A DNA stretch of 17,410 nt. Source: DAIDJM01 sp964250215. GTDB lineage: Bacteria > Pseudomonadota > Alphaproteobacteria > Acetobacterales > Acetobacteraceae. The stretch covers positions 1 through 17,410 of the forward strand of contig CAXUEX010000055.1 of the NCBI GenBank assembly GCA_964250215.1, given 5' to 3'. The notes beneath the pieces are model-generated. The model had not been told where the DNA came from and made no database searches. It saw only the letters and a program-made list of their open reading frames with translations. A program made the translations under genes and the position numbers. Below are positions 1-6,667 of this stretch, one piece after another; positions within the stretch are counted from its first letter, which is position 1, and each line of letters begins with the position of its first letter.

Positions 1-111
1 GTGGGTGATGACGGCGCGGGGGACCGGGACCACGGGGTCGATGTGGAAATCGCCGGGGCGGCAGTAGAGGCCCTCGGGGCGGACGCAGAGCCAGGTGTCG
101 GGGTGCGGCAT
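1..111 (-). CDS. Ligase-associated MBL-fold DNA exonuclease (N-terminal fragment)
   Basis: Only the first 37 codons are inside the window; the gene runs off the left edge. The translation begins MPHPDTWLCVRPEGLYC and ends in AVITH, just where this family continues with its HGHADH metal-binding motif. This N-terminus is typical of the metallo-beta-lactamase-fold exonucleases encoded near bacterial ATP-dependent DNA ligases and DEXH helicases, which are thought to act in DNA repair. Its ATG shares one base with the TGA of the upstream lipoprotein gene (TGATG), so the two are probably translationally coupled. The catalytic motifs lie outside the window, so the call rests on the N-terminal signature alone. 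Confidence 0.72.
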   Translation of the reverse strand, partial: MPHPDTWLCVRPEGLYCRPGDFHIDPVVPVPRAVITH

Positions 112-653
112 CAGCCGTGTGGTGCCTCGGCGGCGCGGTGCAGGCCTTCGAGCGATGCTTGCAGATTGCGCCGAAGGCCGGCGCTGGAAAACAGCCAGCC
201 TACGGGGAAGCCGGCCATCGATTCCGCCACCCGCACGCGCGTGCCCCCCGCAATCGGATCGAAACGCCACACATGAATGGCCCGCACCGTCCATGCCTGG
301 CCGGTCCACGCGAGCCTGGAGGGCGGCTGCACCAATGCCAATCGGGACTTGATGGCGACGCCTTGCGACCACGCGAAACGGGTGCCGGGAACAAACGGGC
401 CGGCAATCGTGGCCGTGGTCACCCCGGGCCACCAGCTTGGCCATCCCGGCACGTTGGCGACGATCCGCCACACCGTTTCCGGTGTCGCCGCGACGATCCG
501 CTCGGCCTCGGCTTGCACGGGTGCCGTTCGATCGATTTCGCCGTTCGCCGCCAGACGACGCAACGCCTCGGCCGTTTTGCCGCAGCCAGCGATGCCAAGG
601 CAGGCCGTGATGACGATGCAGAACCGGGCGGCGTGCGAAAATAGATTGGTCAT
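111..653 (-). CDS. SRPBCC (polyketide cyclase/dehydrase-like) lipoprotein
   Basis: This predicted 180-residue protein starts with a lipoprotein signal peptide: a hydrophobic stretch at residues 10-23, then the lipobox IAGC with Cys24 as the lipidation site. From about residue 48 it resembles the SRPBCC/START-like fold (Polyketide_cyc2 type): a helix-grip start (AERIVAATPETVWRIVANV), the WPSWWPGV segment, then alternating strands with WTVRAIHVWRF and GGTRVRVAESM. Such domains bind hydrophobic ligands, and many are uncharacterised. The lipobox implies anchoring on the periplasmic side of a membrane, which is less usual for this fold. It sits 32 bases after the glycosyltransferase gene and overlaps the exonuclease start, so the three may share a transcript. 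I chose the ATG that gives a complete signal peptide; the ribosome binding site is weak. The ligand is unknown. Confidence 0.75.
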   Translation of the reverse strand: MTNLFSHAARFCIVITACLGIAGCGKTAEALRRLAANGEIDRTAPVQAEAERIVAATPETVWRIVANVPGWPSWWPGVTTATIAGPFVPGTRFAWSQGVAIKSRLALVQPPSRLAWTGQAWTVRAIHVWRFDPIAGGTRVRVAESMAGFPVGWLFSSAGLRRNLQASLEGLHRAAEAPHG

Positions 654-685
654 GCGGCCCTGGGGAGGCTGATAAGCGTCCGAGA

Positions 686-2131
686 CTATCCCGGCAGCGG
701 CCGTTCTTCCGAAGCAGGAATGTTCAGCGCCATGCGCTGCTGACGACCCCAGCCACGCTGGCCGCTGAGAAACACCGCCCACCCCGCAGCCGCGCCGGCA
801 TGGCGCAAAAGTTGAAAACAAAACGGCTCCAGCAGCGCGGCGGCAACGGCGTGCGAGAAGCGGGGCGAGGCGCCCGGGCCCACCCAGCGCCGATACAGAC
901 GCACCGACCAGAGATGGAACCCGAGATCGACCGCGATCTTGCCGCCCATCACGCCGCCGGCCGGCAACAGCACGGCGAAATTTCCGGTAAGCAGATAGAA
1001 CACCAGCAGGCCGAAGGCCACGAGCCCGTAGAAGGGCTGGAACGTGTCGGCCGCCTTCACCGGCAGCATCGCGGTGCCCACGCGGCCATAGGCGGGATTG
1101 CCGACCATGTCGCGGTACCAGAACTGAGTTTGCAAAAAACCGCCGAACCAGCGGCGGCGCTGGCGCAGGAAAGCCGAAACGGTGCCGGGCGCCTCGGTGG
1201 TGGCCAGCGCGTGGCCCAGCACCGCCGTGGTCCAGCCGAGCCCCTGCTGTGCCGAGACGCGGCGCAGGCGGTGGATGAGCTCGTAATCCTCCACCAGGCA
1301 ATCGGGATCGAAGCCGCCGACCGCCATCACCGCATTGCGGCGGAAGCCAGCGAAAGCGCCGGAAATCAGCAACAGCCCGTCGGCCCGCATCCAGGCGTAG
1401 CGCGAGAGGAAGTTGCGCACGTATTCGTAGGTCTGGAACCACTGGAAAGCGCGCTGGCCCAGGCCGGTGCCGCAGAGCGGCTGCAACACGCCGGTGGCGG
1501 CCACCAGCGCCGGATCGGCCGCGAAGGCCTGGCGCATGGCCGCGATGGCGCCGGCGGCGAGCCGCGTATCGGCATCCACCGTGAGCACGATTTCGGTTTC
1601 ACAGTTGCCGAGCGCCGCGTTCAGCGCGCGCGCCTTGCCGGCGTGCGGCAGCGCGAGGTGGCGCAGATTCAGGCCGCTTTCGGGCGCCATCTCGCGCAGC
1701 AGGGCGGCCGTATCGTCGGTGGAACCATCGTCGGCGACCAGCACCAGATCGGGCCGGTCGGACTGCGCGGCCAGGGCGGCCAGCGCCGCGGCCAGGATTG
1801 CGGCTTCGTTGTAGGCCGCGACGATAACGGCCAGACGAGGAACCGCCAGACCAGGAACGGCAAGACGGGGCCCCGGGCCGGCGGCTGGTGGCGGCGCCTT
1901 GTGCCGCAGCGCCCGCGTCTGCCACAGCGTGAAGGCCTGCAGCAGCGTGTCGTAGCCGACATAGACGAGGCCGGCGGACCAGGCGAAGAGCCCGGTGAGC
2001 CAGAAGGCACGCGCGAGCAGCACCAGGAACAGCAGCAGCACGGCGCCGTGGATGAGCCAGCTCGCGGCCGGCACGCGGCCCGGCTTGCGGCGCGGCGAGG
2101 CCAGGAGGAAGTTCTCTTCGAGCGTCCGCAT
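686..2131 (-). CDS. Membrane glycosyltransferase, family 2 (processive type)
   Basis: This 481-residue protein has hydrophobic segments near residues 25-60, a cytoplasmic GT2 domain at about 100-340, and further membrane helices at about 362-410 and 425-455. The catalytic landmarks are all visible: VIVAAYNEA (103-110), DDGSTDD (134-140) for nucleotide-sugar binding, the DxD-type DADT (186-189), the acceptor-site VEDYE (280-284) and the QxxRW-type motif QRRRW (324-328). This set is typical of processive enzymes such as cellulose synthase and hyaluronan or poly-GlcNAc synthases, so it probably extends or transfers a sugar at the inner membrane. Donor and product cannot be read from the sequence. 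No clear Shine-Dalgarno precedes the chosen ATG, so the start is uncertain. It diverges from cytochrome b561 across 51 bases. A 15-base tandem repeat encodes LAVP repeats just before the catalytic domain. Confidence 0.85.
   Translation of the reverse strand: MRTLEENFLLASPRRKPGRVPAASWLIHGAVLLLFLVLLARAFWLTGLFAWSAGLVYVGYDTLLQAFTLWQTRALRHKAPPPAAGPGPRLAVPGLAVPRLAVIVAAYNEAAILAAALAALAAQSDRPDLVLVADDGSTDDTAALLREMAPESGLNLRHLALPHAGKARALNAALGNCETEIVLTVDADTRLAAGAIAAMRQAFAADPALVAATGVLQPLCGTGLGQRAFQWFQTYEYVRNFLSRYAWMRADGLLLISGAFAGFRRNAVMAVGGFDPDCLVEDYELIHRLRRVSAQQGLGWTTAVLGHALATTEAPGTVSAFLRQRRRWFGGFLQTQFWYRDMVGNPAYGRVGTAMLPVKAADTFQPFYGLVAFGLLVFYLLTGNFAVLLPAGGVMGGKIAVDLGFHLWSVRLYRRWVGPGASPRFSHAVAAALLEPFCFQLLRHAGAAAGWAVFLSGQRGWGRQQRMALNIPASEERPLPG
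1831..1875 (-). repeat. 15-base tandem repeat inside the glycosyltransferase gene
   Basis: Three adjoining 15-base units are visible on the plus strand: CCAGACGAGGAACCG, CCAGACCAGGAACGG and the more diverged CAAGACGGGGCCCCG. Being a multiple of three, they keep the frame and encode a repeated LAVPx pentapeptide (RLAVPGLAVPRLAV) in the linker between the N-terminal membrane helices and the catalytic domain. Copy number could vary between strains without breaking the gene. Confidence 0.8.
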
Positions 2132-2182
2132 CGGTGCTGAAATGCGCCGGCTGGGCACAATTCCAAGCGGATGGGAGGCTTC

Positions 2183-2746
2183 ATGCAATTGCCGCAGCGC
2201 TACACGGGACCGGCCATCGTGCTGCATTGGCTGATCGCGGCCATGATCCTGGTGAATTTGGTGCTGGGCCAATTCGCCGACAGCTTGCCGGACAGTTGGG
2301 TGCGGCCGGTGGTGGACACCCACAAATCCATCGGGCTGACCGTGCTGGGGCTGGCGATATTGCGGCTGCTGTGGCGGCTGACGCATCCGCCGCCGGCCTT
2401 TCCGCCGGCGTATCGGCGCTGGGAGCGGCTGGCCGCCCATGCGGCGCATTATGCGCTGTATGCGCTGATCTTTCTGGTGCCGTTCACGGGCTGGCTGCAC
2501 GACAGTGCCTGGAAAGGCGCGGCCCAGCATCCGTTGCGGATTTTCTGGGTGATTCCGTGGTTTCGGATCGGCGCGTTGCAGTCGCTGCCGGCGGCCGAGA
2601 AGGACCATGCGCATGCCTTGCTGTTCCAGCTGCATCAGGCGCTGGCCTATGTGCTGGTGGCGATTTTCGTGGTGCATGTGGCCGGCGCGCTGAAGCACCA
2701 GTTTCTGGATCGCGAGCCGGAGCTGCAGCGGATGGGCGTGGGGTAG
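2183..2746 (+). CDS. Cytochrome b561 family protein
   Basis: This 187-residue integral membrane di-heme cytochrome has four predicted helices at about 11-31, 46-66, 88-104 and 147-170. Histidines suited to ligating two b hemes are present at the expected places: His15 (VLHW), His47 (DTHKSIG), His151 (QLHQALAY) and His165 (VVHVAG). Bacterial b561 proteins pass electrons between quinol and acceptors at the inner membrane, and some act in superoxide-to-quinone electron transfer. The ATG at 2183 was preferred to the in-frame ATG four codons upstream because GGGAGG at 2173-2178 is a good Shine-Dalgarno only for the downstream start. rplM follows 77 bases later and is probably a separate transcription unit. 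The physiological electron donor is unknown. Confidence 0.9.
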   Translation: MQLPQRYTGPAIVLHWLIAAMILVNLVLGQFADSLPDSWVRPVVDTHKSIGLTVLGLAILRLLWRLTHPPPAFPPAYRRWERLAAHAAHYALYALIFLVPFTGWLHDSAWKGAAQHPLRIFWVIPWFRIGALQSLPAAEKDHAHALLFQLHQALAYVLVAIFVVHVAGALKHQFLDREPELQRMGVG

Positions 2747-2823
2747 CCTGTTACCACATAGGCAAAACCTTGACGCGGACGGGGTTTTCGCCCAGAAGCC
2801 GCCCGGATTATGGGGCCTGGAAC

Positions 2824-3288
2824 ATGCTGAAGACGACGCCCTCGCTGAAGCCGGCCGAGGTGAAGAAGGATTGGGTGCTGATCGACGCGGAAGGGTTGGT
2901 GCTGGGCCGGCTGGCCACGATCATCGCCAGCCGTCTGCGCGGCAAGCACAAGCCGCAGTTCACGCCGCACGTGGATTGCGGCGACAACATCGTGGTGGTG
3001 AACGCCGAAAAGGTGGCGTTGACGGGCAACAAGCGGCAGGACCGTCTGTTCCACTATCACACCGGGTTTCCTGGCGGCATCAAGGAGCGCACGATTTCGC
3101 AGCGGCTTTCCGGCAAGCGGCCGGGCCAGGTGGTGGAAAAGGCCGTGGAGCGCATGATCACGCGCGGGCCGTTGCAGCGCCGGCAGATGAGGCATCTGCA
3201 CGTGTATGCCGGCCCGAGCCATCCGCACGAGGCGCAGCAGCCGGTGCGGCTGGATGTGGCCGCAATGAACCGCAAGAACAGGGCGTAA
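2824..3288 (+). CDS. rplM: Large ribosomal subunit protein uL13
   Basis: This 154-residue ribosomal protein is the usual length for alphaproteobacteria. It contains the hallmark segments GLVLGRLAT (29-37), the KHKPQFTPHVDCGD region, TGNKRQDRLFHYHTG, the RGPLQRRQMRHLHVY stretch and AGPSHPHEAQQP near the C-terminus. uL13 binds 23S rRNA early in 50S assembly. It is followed after three bases by rpsI, the nearly universal rplM-rpsI operon in bacteria. In E. coli this operon is autoregulated by L13 binding its own leader; whether that holds here cannot be seen, and the 77-base leader region is short. The Shine-Dalgarno is weak (a GGA just before the ATG), but the conserved N-terminus supports the start. 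Confidence 0.98.
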   Translation: MLKTTPSLKPAEVKKDWVLIDAEGLVLGRLATIIASRLRGKHKPQFTPHVDCGDNIVVVNAEKVALTGNKRQDRLFHYHTGFPGGIKERTISQRLSGKRPGQVVEKAVERMITRGPLQRRQMRHLHVYAGPSHPHEAQQPVRLDVAAMNRKNRA

Positions 3289-3291
3289 TCC

Positions 3292-3792
3292 ATGTCCGGC
3301 ACACCCACCCGATCGCTCGCCGATCTGAAAGACCTCGTTTCCGCGGCGACCGCGGCGGCGCCCGAGACGACGGCGGCGCCGAAATACGAACAGAAGCGCG
3401 ATGCGCAGGGCCGCAGCTATGCCACGGGAAAGCGCAAGAATGCGGTGGCGCGCGTTTGGGTGAAGCCCGGGCGGGGCGACATCAGCGTGAACGGCAAGCG
3501 CGTGGGGCAGTATTTCGCGCGGCCGGTGCTGCGCATGTTGATCACGCAGCCTTTTCTGGTTTCCGATCGCTACAATCAGTTCGATGTGGTGTGCACGGTA
3601 ACTGGTGGCGGGCTCTCGGGCCAGGCCGGCGCGGTGCGGCACGGCATCAGCCGGGCGCTGAGCCATTACGAACCCGAGCTGCGGCCGATCCTGAAGACCG
3701 CCGGGTTCCTGACGCGCGACAGCCGCGTGGTGGAGCGCAAGAAATACGGCCGCGCGAAGGCAAGGCGTTCGTTCCAGTTCAGCAAGCGGTAG
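3292..3792 (+). CDS. rpsI: Small ribosomal subunit protein uS9
   Basis: This 166-residue protein has a charged and alanine-rich N-terminal extension of about 38 residues, as is common in alphaproteobacterial uS9, followed by the conserved core. Signatures are YATGKRKNAVARVWVKPG, GGGLSGQAGAVRHGISRAL and the basic tail KYGRAKARRSFQFSKR, whose terminal Lys-Arg reaches the P-site tRNA in the 30S subunit. It is cotranscribed with rplM (three bases between stop and start). An AT-rich imperfect inverted repeat begins five bases after its stop codon and may end the operon transcript. Confidence 0.98.
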   Translation: MSGTPTRSLADLKDLVSAATAAAPETTAAPKYEQKRDAQGRSYATGKRKNAVARVWVKPGRGDISVNGKRVGQYFARPVLRMLITQPFLVSDRYNQFDVVCTVTGGGLSGQAGAVRHGISRALSHYEPELRPILKTAGFLTRDSRVVERKKYGRAKARRSFQFSKR

Positions 3793-3796
3793 TTGC

Positions 3797-3860
3797 TAGT
3801 TGCCAGTTTTTAGTTTCCAGGTGGCTGCACTGCAAACTGACAGCTGAAAACTGACAACTG
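3797..3860. repeat. AT-rich imperfect inverted repeat, possible terminator hairpin
   Basis: Two 24-base arms (3797-3820 and 3837-3860) are reverse complements at 18 of 24 positions. Three of the six differences become G-U pairs in RNA, so 21 of 24 positions could pair around a 16-base loop. Each arm is built from a short motif of the type CAGTT(T/G)(T/C)CAGTTTT, present as AACTGACA-type units on the other side. The composition is far more AT-rich than the flanking genes. Its position just after the rpsI stop suggests a transcription terminator or a dispersed intergenic element. No long T-run follows, so an intrinsic terminator is not certain. Confidence 0.65.
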
Positions 3861-3863
3861 GAC

Positions 3864-4775
3864 ATGCCCAACGTTTTCATCGACGGCGAAGCGGGCACCA
3901 CCGGGCTGGGGATACGGGAGCGGCTGCGGGCGCTGCCGGTGGATGTGGTTTCGATCGATCCGGCGCGGCGCAAGGATCCGGCGGCGCGGCGGGCCTTGAT
4001 GGCGGCGGTGGATGTGGCGGTGCTGTGCCTGCCCGACGAGGCGGCGCGGGAAGCGGTGGCGCAGGCCGACGCGCTGGGACCGGACGCGCCGCGGCTGCTG
4101 GATGCAAGCACGGCGCATCGCACCGATCCTGCCTGGGCCTATGGGTTTGCGGAACTGGATTTGGGGCAGGCGGACCGGATTGCGTATGCGTCCCGGGTGG
4201 CCAATCCGGGTTGTTACGCAACCGGCGCGGTGGCACTGCTGCGGCCGCTGATCGACGCGGGCTTGCTGGCGCGCGACGCGGCGATCACGATTTCGGCCGT
4301 GAGCGGTTATTCCGGCGGCGGCCGCGCGATGATCGAGGCCTACGAGGCGGGGCGCGCGCCGGCGTTCGAGTTCTACGCGCTGGGACTGGCGCACAAGCAT
4401 TTGCCGGAGATCACGCGCTATGCGGCGCTGGCGCGGCCGCCGGTTTTCCTGCCGATGGTCGGCAATTTCCGGCAAGGCATGATCGTGGCGATCGCGTTGG
4501 ACCATGCCGATGCGCCGCGGCTGCACGAAGCGCTGCACGCGCATTACCGGGATTGCGACCACATTGCCGTGCTGCCGCCCGAGCCCATCGAGCGGCTGGA
4601 GCCGGAGGCGCTGAATGGCACCGACCGGATGGAGCTGCGCGTGGCGCCGGCTTCGGGCGGTCGCGCCGTGCTGCTCGCGCGGCTGGACAATCTGGGCAAG
4701 GGTGCGGCCGGCGCGGCGGTGCAGAATTTGCGGCTAATGCTGGGGCTGGTGGCGACGGAGCGGGAGCTTGCCTGA
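3864..4775 (+). CDS. argC: N-acetyl-gamma-glutamyl-phosphate reductase (short, type 2)
   Basis: This enzyme reduces N-acetylglutamyl-5-phosphate to the semialdehyde with NADPH, the third step of arginine biosynthesis in the cytoplasm. The 303-residue length fits the short ArgC type. The nucleotide-binding start FIDGEAGTTGLGIRERL (5-21) replaces the GxxGYxG form of long ArgC enzymes. The catalytic cysteine is Cys117 in RVANPGCYATG (111-121), SGYSGGGR (147-154) follows, and HKHLPEI (177-183) carries the conserved base histidine region. The start follows the inverted repeat by three bases and lacks a strong Shine-Dalgarno. The 3' end overlaps the carbonic anhydrase gene by eight bases. Placement directly after rplM-rpsI, rather than in an arg cluster, resembles other Acetobacteraceae as far as I recall. 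Confidence 0.96.
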   Translation: MPNVFIDGEAGTTGLGIRERLRALPVDVVSIDPARRKDPAARRALMAAVDVAVLCLPDEAAREAVAQADALGPDAPRLLDASTAHRTDPAWAYGFAELDLGQADRIAYASRVANPGCYATGAVALLRPLIDAGLLARDAAITISAVSGYSGGGRAMIEAYEAGRAPAFEFYALGLAHKHLPEITRYAALARPPVFLPMVGNFRQGMIVAIALDHADAPRLHEALHAHYRDCDHIAVLPPEPIERLEPEALNGTDRMELRVAPASGGRAVLLARLDNLGKGAAGAAVQNLRLMLGLVATERELA

Positions 4776-5340
4776 GGGTCCGCTCTATTCCTTGGACGGA
4801 ATGGACCCGCGCGTGGCGCCGGATGCGTTCGTGGCGCCGACCGCGGCGGTGATCGGCAATGTGGAAATCGGTGCAGGCGCCAGCATCTGGTTCCACTGCG
4901 TGCTGCGCGGCGACACGAACCTGATCCGCGTGGGCGCGCGCAGCAACATCCAGGATGGCTCGATCCTGCACGCGGATCCGGGCGAGGGGATGGAATGCCT
5001 GGTGGGCGAGGACGTAACGGTGGGGCACGGCGCCATCGTGCATGCCTGCCGGCTGGAGGACCGCGCGTTCGTGGGCATCGGCGCGATCGTGCTGAACGGC
5101 GCGGTGATCGAAGGCGGCGGCGTGCTGGCCGCGGGCGCGGTGCTGACGCCGGGCAAGCGCGTGGGCGCGGGCGAGCTTTGGGCCGGGGCGCCGGCGAAGC
5201 TGTTGCGGGTGCTGGGCGAGGAGGACAGGCTCCGGTTCTCGATGAACGCGCCGGCTTATGTGCAGAACGGGATACGGTTTCGGGGTGGGCTTGCGGTGGC
5301 GGCCCAGGATGGCCGGCCCACACCGAAATCCCAGCCCTGA
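4768..5340 (+). CDS. Gamma-class carbonic anhydrase family protein
   Basis: This 190-residue left-handed beta-helix hexapeptide-repeat protein has the three zinc-ligand histidines of gamma carbonic anhydrases: His68 in GSILHADPG, and His87 and His92 in GHGAIVHAC, with the usual five-residue spacing. It also has the RGD (48-50) and QDGS (62-65) motifs of the family. The likely reaction is reversible CO2 hydration, although several bacterial homologues show little activity in vitro. A TTG start is chosen because family members begin shortly before YSLDG, and GGAG at 4757-4760 lies seven bases upstream; an ATG at 4801 would cut into the first repeat. The start lies inside the argC 3' end, implying translational coupling. 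Bicarbonate supply for carbamoyl phosphate would link it to arginine synthesis, but that is inference. Confidence 0.9.
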   Translation: MPEGPLYSLDGMDPRVAPDAFVAPTAAVIGNVEIGAGASIWFHCVLRGDTNLIRVGARSNIQDGSILHADPGEGMECLVGEDVTVGHGAIVHACRLEDRAFVGIGAIVLNGAVIEGGGVLAAGAVLTPGKRVGAGELWAGAPAKLLRVLGEEDRLRFSMNAPAYVQNGIRFRGGLAVAAQDGRPTPKSQP

Positions 5341-5458
5341 AATGAGTTACCCCGGCCGCGTGCCGATGGTCTGGCAGAGACGGAACCGGGGTTTACAAGC
5401 CGATAGATAATCGAAGTGGCGACCCGCGGCAAGGCCCGTGGTGGCGAGGAGAGATTTT

Positions 5459-6160
5459 GTGGTCGAGGCCGAACATCTGGAGGAGGCGCTGTCCCTGGAG
5501 CGGTTCGGCCGCTACCAGGCGTGGGCCGGTGGCGACCGCGCCCGTGCGCTAGAACTCTATGCGCTGAACACTCAACTGTCCGAGACACTCTACACGCCTT
5601 TGCAGATGCTGGAGGTGGCCTTGCGCAACCGCATTCATGCCGTGCTGTCTTTGTTCATACAGCCGCGCTGGTTCGAGGCGCCCGGCTTCCTTGCTGTGTC
5701 ACAACAGAAGGAACAAGTCCTCGAAGCGCTCGGCGAGTTGGCGCGCGAGCGCAAGGAGTCCACGCCCGGCCGGGTCGTGGCCGCCCTGACCTTCAGTTTC
5801 TGGACCACCATGCTGGGCACGGCCTACGAGAACCTTTGGCAGACCGACCTTCACCGGATTGGCCGCCGTCACGATGGCAAAGGCCTGCGGCGCAAGGATC
5901 TGTCCGGGCCACTCACGCCCATTCGGCTGTTGCGCAACCGGATTGCGCATCACGAGCCGATTCTCGCCTGGGATCTGCCCAAGCATCACGCCGCCATGCT
6001 CCGCATCACCGGGTGGCTGTCGCCTGCCGCCGCGGTGTGGTGCCGCAGCCTGGACCGCTTCGACCAGGTTCATCCATGCGAGCGGATCGCGTTGCAGCAA
6101 GCAGCCGAGGCGAAGCCGGAAAACGGCATTGCAACGTCCCCTGGCGAAGCGACATCATGA
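5459..6160 (+). CDS. Abi-family protein with HEPN-type RNxxxH motif
   Basis: This 233-residue protein resembles the Abi (abortive infection-like) family widespread in bacteria. The N-terminal part has LSLERFGRYQAW, ALELYALNTQLSETLYTPLQ and LEVALRNRIH (51-60). The C-terminal half has FSFWTTMLG (113-120) and LLRNRIAHHEPI (157-168). Arg159-Asn160 and His164 fit the R(N)x4H signature of HEPN ribonucleases, many of which are toxins or defence effectors. The GTG at 5459 was chosen because GAGGAG (5446-5451) lies seven bases upstream and family members start just before the LSxxR segment; a GTG at 5438 is in frame but poorly placed. No antitoxin of a known type is adjacent. A small membrane protein follows after 57 bases. 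RNase activity and phage defence are inferred from the family and not shown. Confidence 0.8.
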   Translation: MVEAEHLEEALSLERFGRYQAWAGGDRARALELYALNTQLSETLYTPLQMLEVALRNRIHAVLSLFIQPRWFEAPGFLAVSQQKEQVLEALGELARERKESTPGRVVAALTFSFWTTMLGTAYENLWQTDLHRIGRRHDGKGLRRKDLSGPLTPIRLLRNRIAHHEPILAWDLPKHHAAMLRITGWLSPAAAVWCRSLDRFDQVHPCERIALQQAAEAKPENGIATSPGEATS

Positions 6161-6217
6161 GCGCCGCCCTTGGGCCGGGCTGTCAGCGGGAGCGCATCGA
6201 CATCTGAGGAGAAACTC

Positions 6218-6661
6218 ATGGCACCCATAGCCGGGCTGCAGGCCGATACCGCCGTGGTTCGCGATTTGCGCGGCTTCTTCGTTGTGCGCGGTGACCCGGA
6301 GAAGATTGCACGATTGACCGCCCAGGCGGAGCGCCGGTTTCCCTGGCTGCACGCCAATGTCTGCCTGGGCTGGCTGGCAATGATGGCTATGGAGTTAAGC
6401 CAGTCGCATTGGCTGACTGGGGCCTGGCAAGCCTCCGTCGCCGGCATGTGGGTGGTTGCCATCCCTGGCGTTGCCTACCATCGATCCCTGCATGCGCTTG
6501 AAGATCGATTGGGCAAATTCAAAAGGCGGGTCAGCCGCGCGGAAATCGAGCGGCTGCAGCTTTCCCGCACGCTCGATATCCGATGGTTTCAGACCAGCAG
6601 TTTGGCCATCATGTTGACCGGCTGCGGCCTGTCGATCGCGCATGTAATCGTTTCACGGTAA
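6218..6661 (+). CDS. Small membrane protein of unknown function
   Basis: This 147-residue protein was not recognised. The first 40 residues are soluble and charged (VVRDLRGFFVVRGDPEKIARL). Hydrophobic segments follow at about 43-61, 70-88 and 125-145, so it probably spans the membrane three times, with a basic helical stretch (RLGKFKRRVSRAEIERLQLSR, about 97-117) between the second and third. The ATG is well supported: AGGAG at 6207-6211 lies six bases upstream, the best Shine-Dalgarno in this block. It follows the HEPN-motif Abi gene by 57 bases and precedes maoC by only six, so it could be cotranscribed with either. No catalytic motif is visible. Possible roles include a partner of the Abi protein or an unrelated envelope protein. 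Confidence 0.75.
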   Translation: MAPIAGLQADTAVVRDLRGFFVVRGDPEKIARLTAQAERRFPWLHANVCLGWLAMMAMELSQSHWLTGAWQASVAGMWVVAIPGVAYHRSLHALEDRLGKFKRRVSRAEIERLQLSRTLDIRWFQTSSLAIMLTGCGLSIAHVIVSR

Positions 6662-6667
6662 CGGAAC

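Noticed and set aside
1..276. Plus-strand open frame at the left edge
   Set aside because: The minus strand encodes a recognisable exonuclease N-terminus and the end of the SRPBCC lipoprotein. The plus frame is low-complexity shadow.
800..2140. Long plus-strand open frame antisense to the glycosyltransferase
   Set aside because: The composition is dominated by Arg, Gln, Gly and His and no motif is present. The minus-strand GT2 gene explains the region fully.
2770..2812. TTGACG as a -35 box for rplM
   Set aside because: The six bases fit a -35 box, but no acceptable -10 lies 16-18 bases downstream; GATTAT is about 30 bases away.
3810..4562. Minus-strand open frame antisense to argC
   Set aside because: It is arginine-rich and low in complexity, and argC on the plus strand has clear catalytic motifs.
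5349..5411. ACCCCGG/CCGGGGT repeat and GATAAT upstream of the Abi-like gene
   Set aside because: The inverted repeat has only seven-base arms and a 30-base loop with no T-run. The GATAAT has no matching -35 at the right distance, so neither was called as a terminator or promoter.
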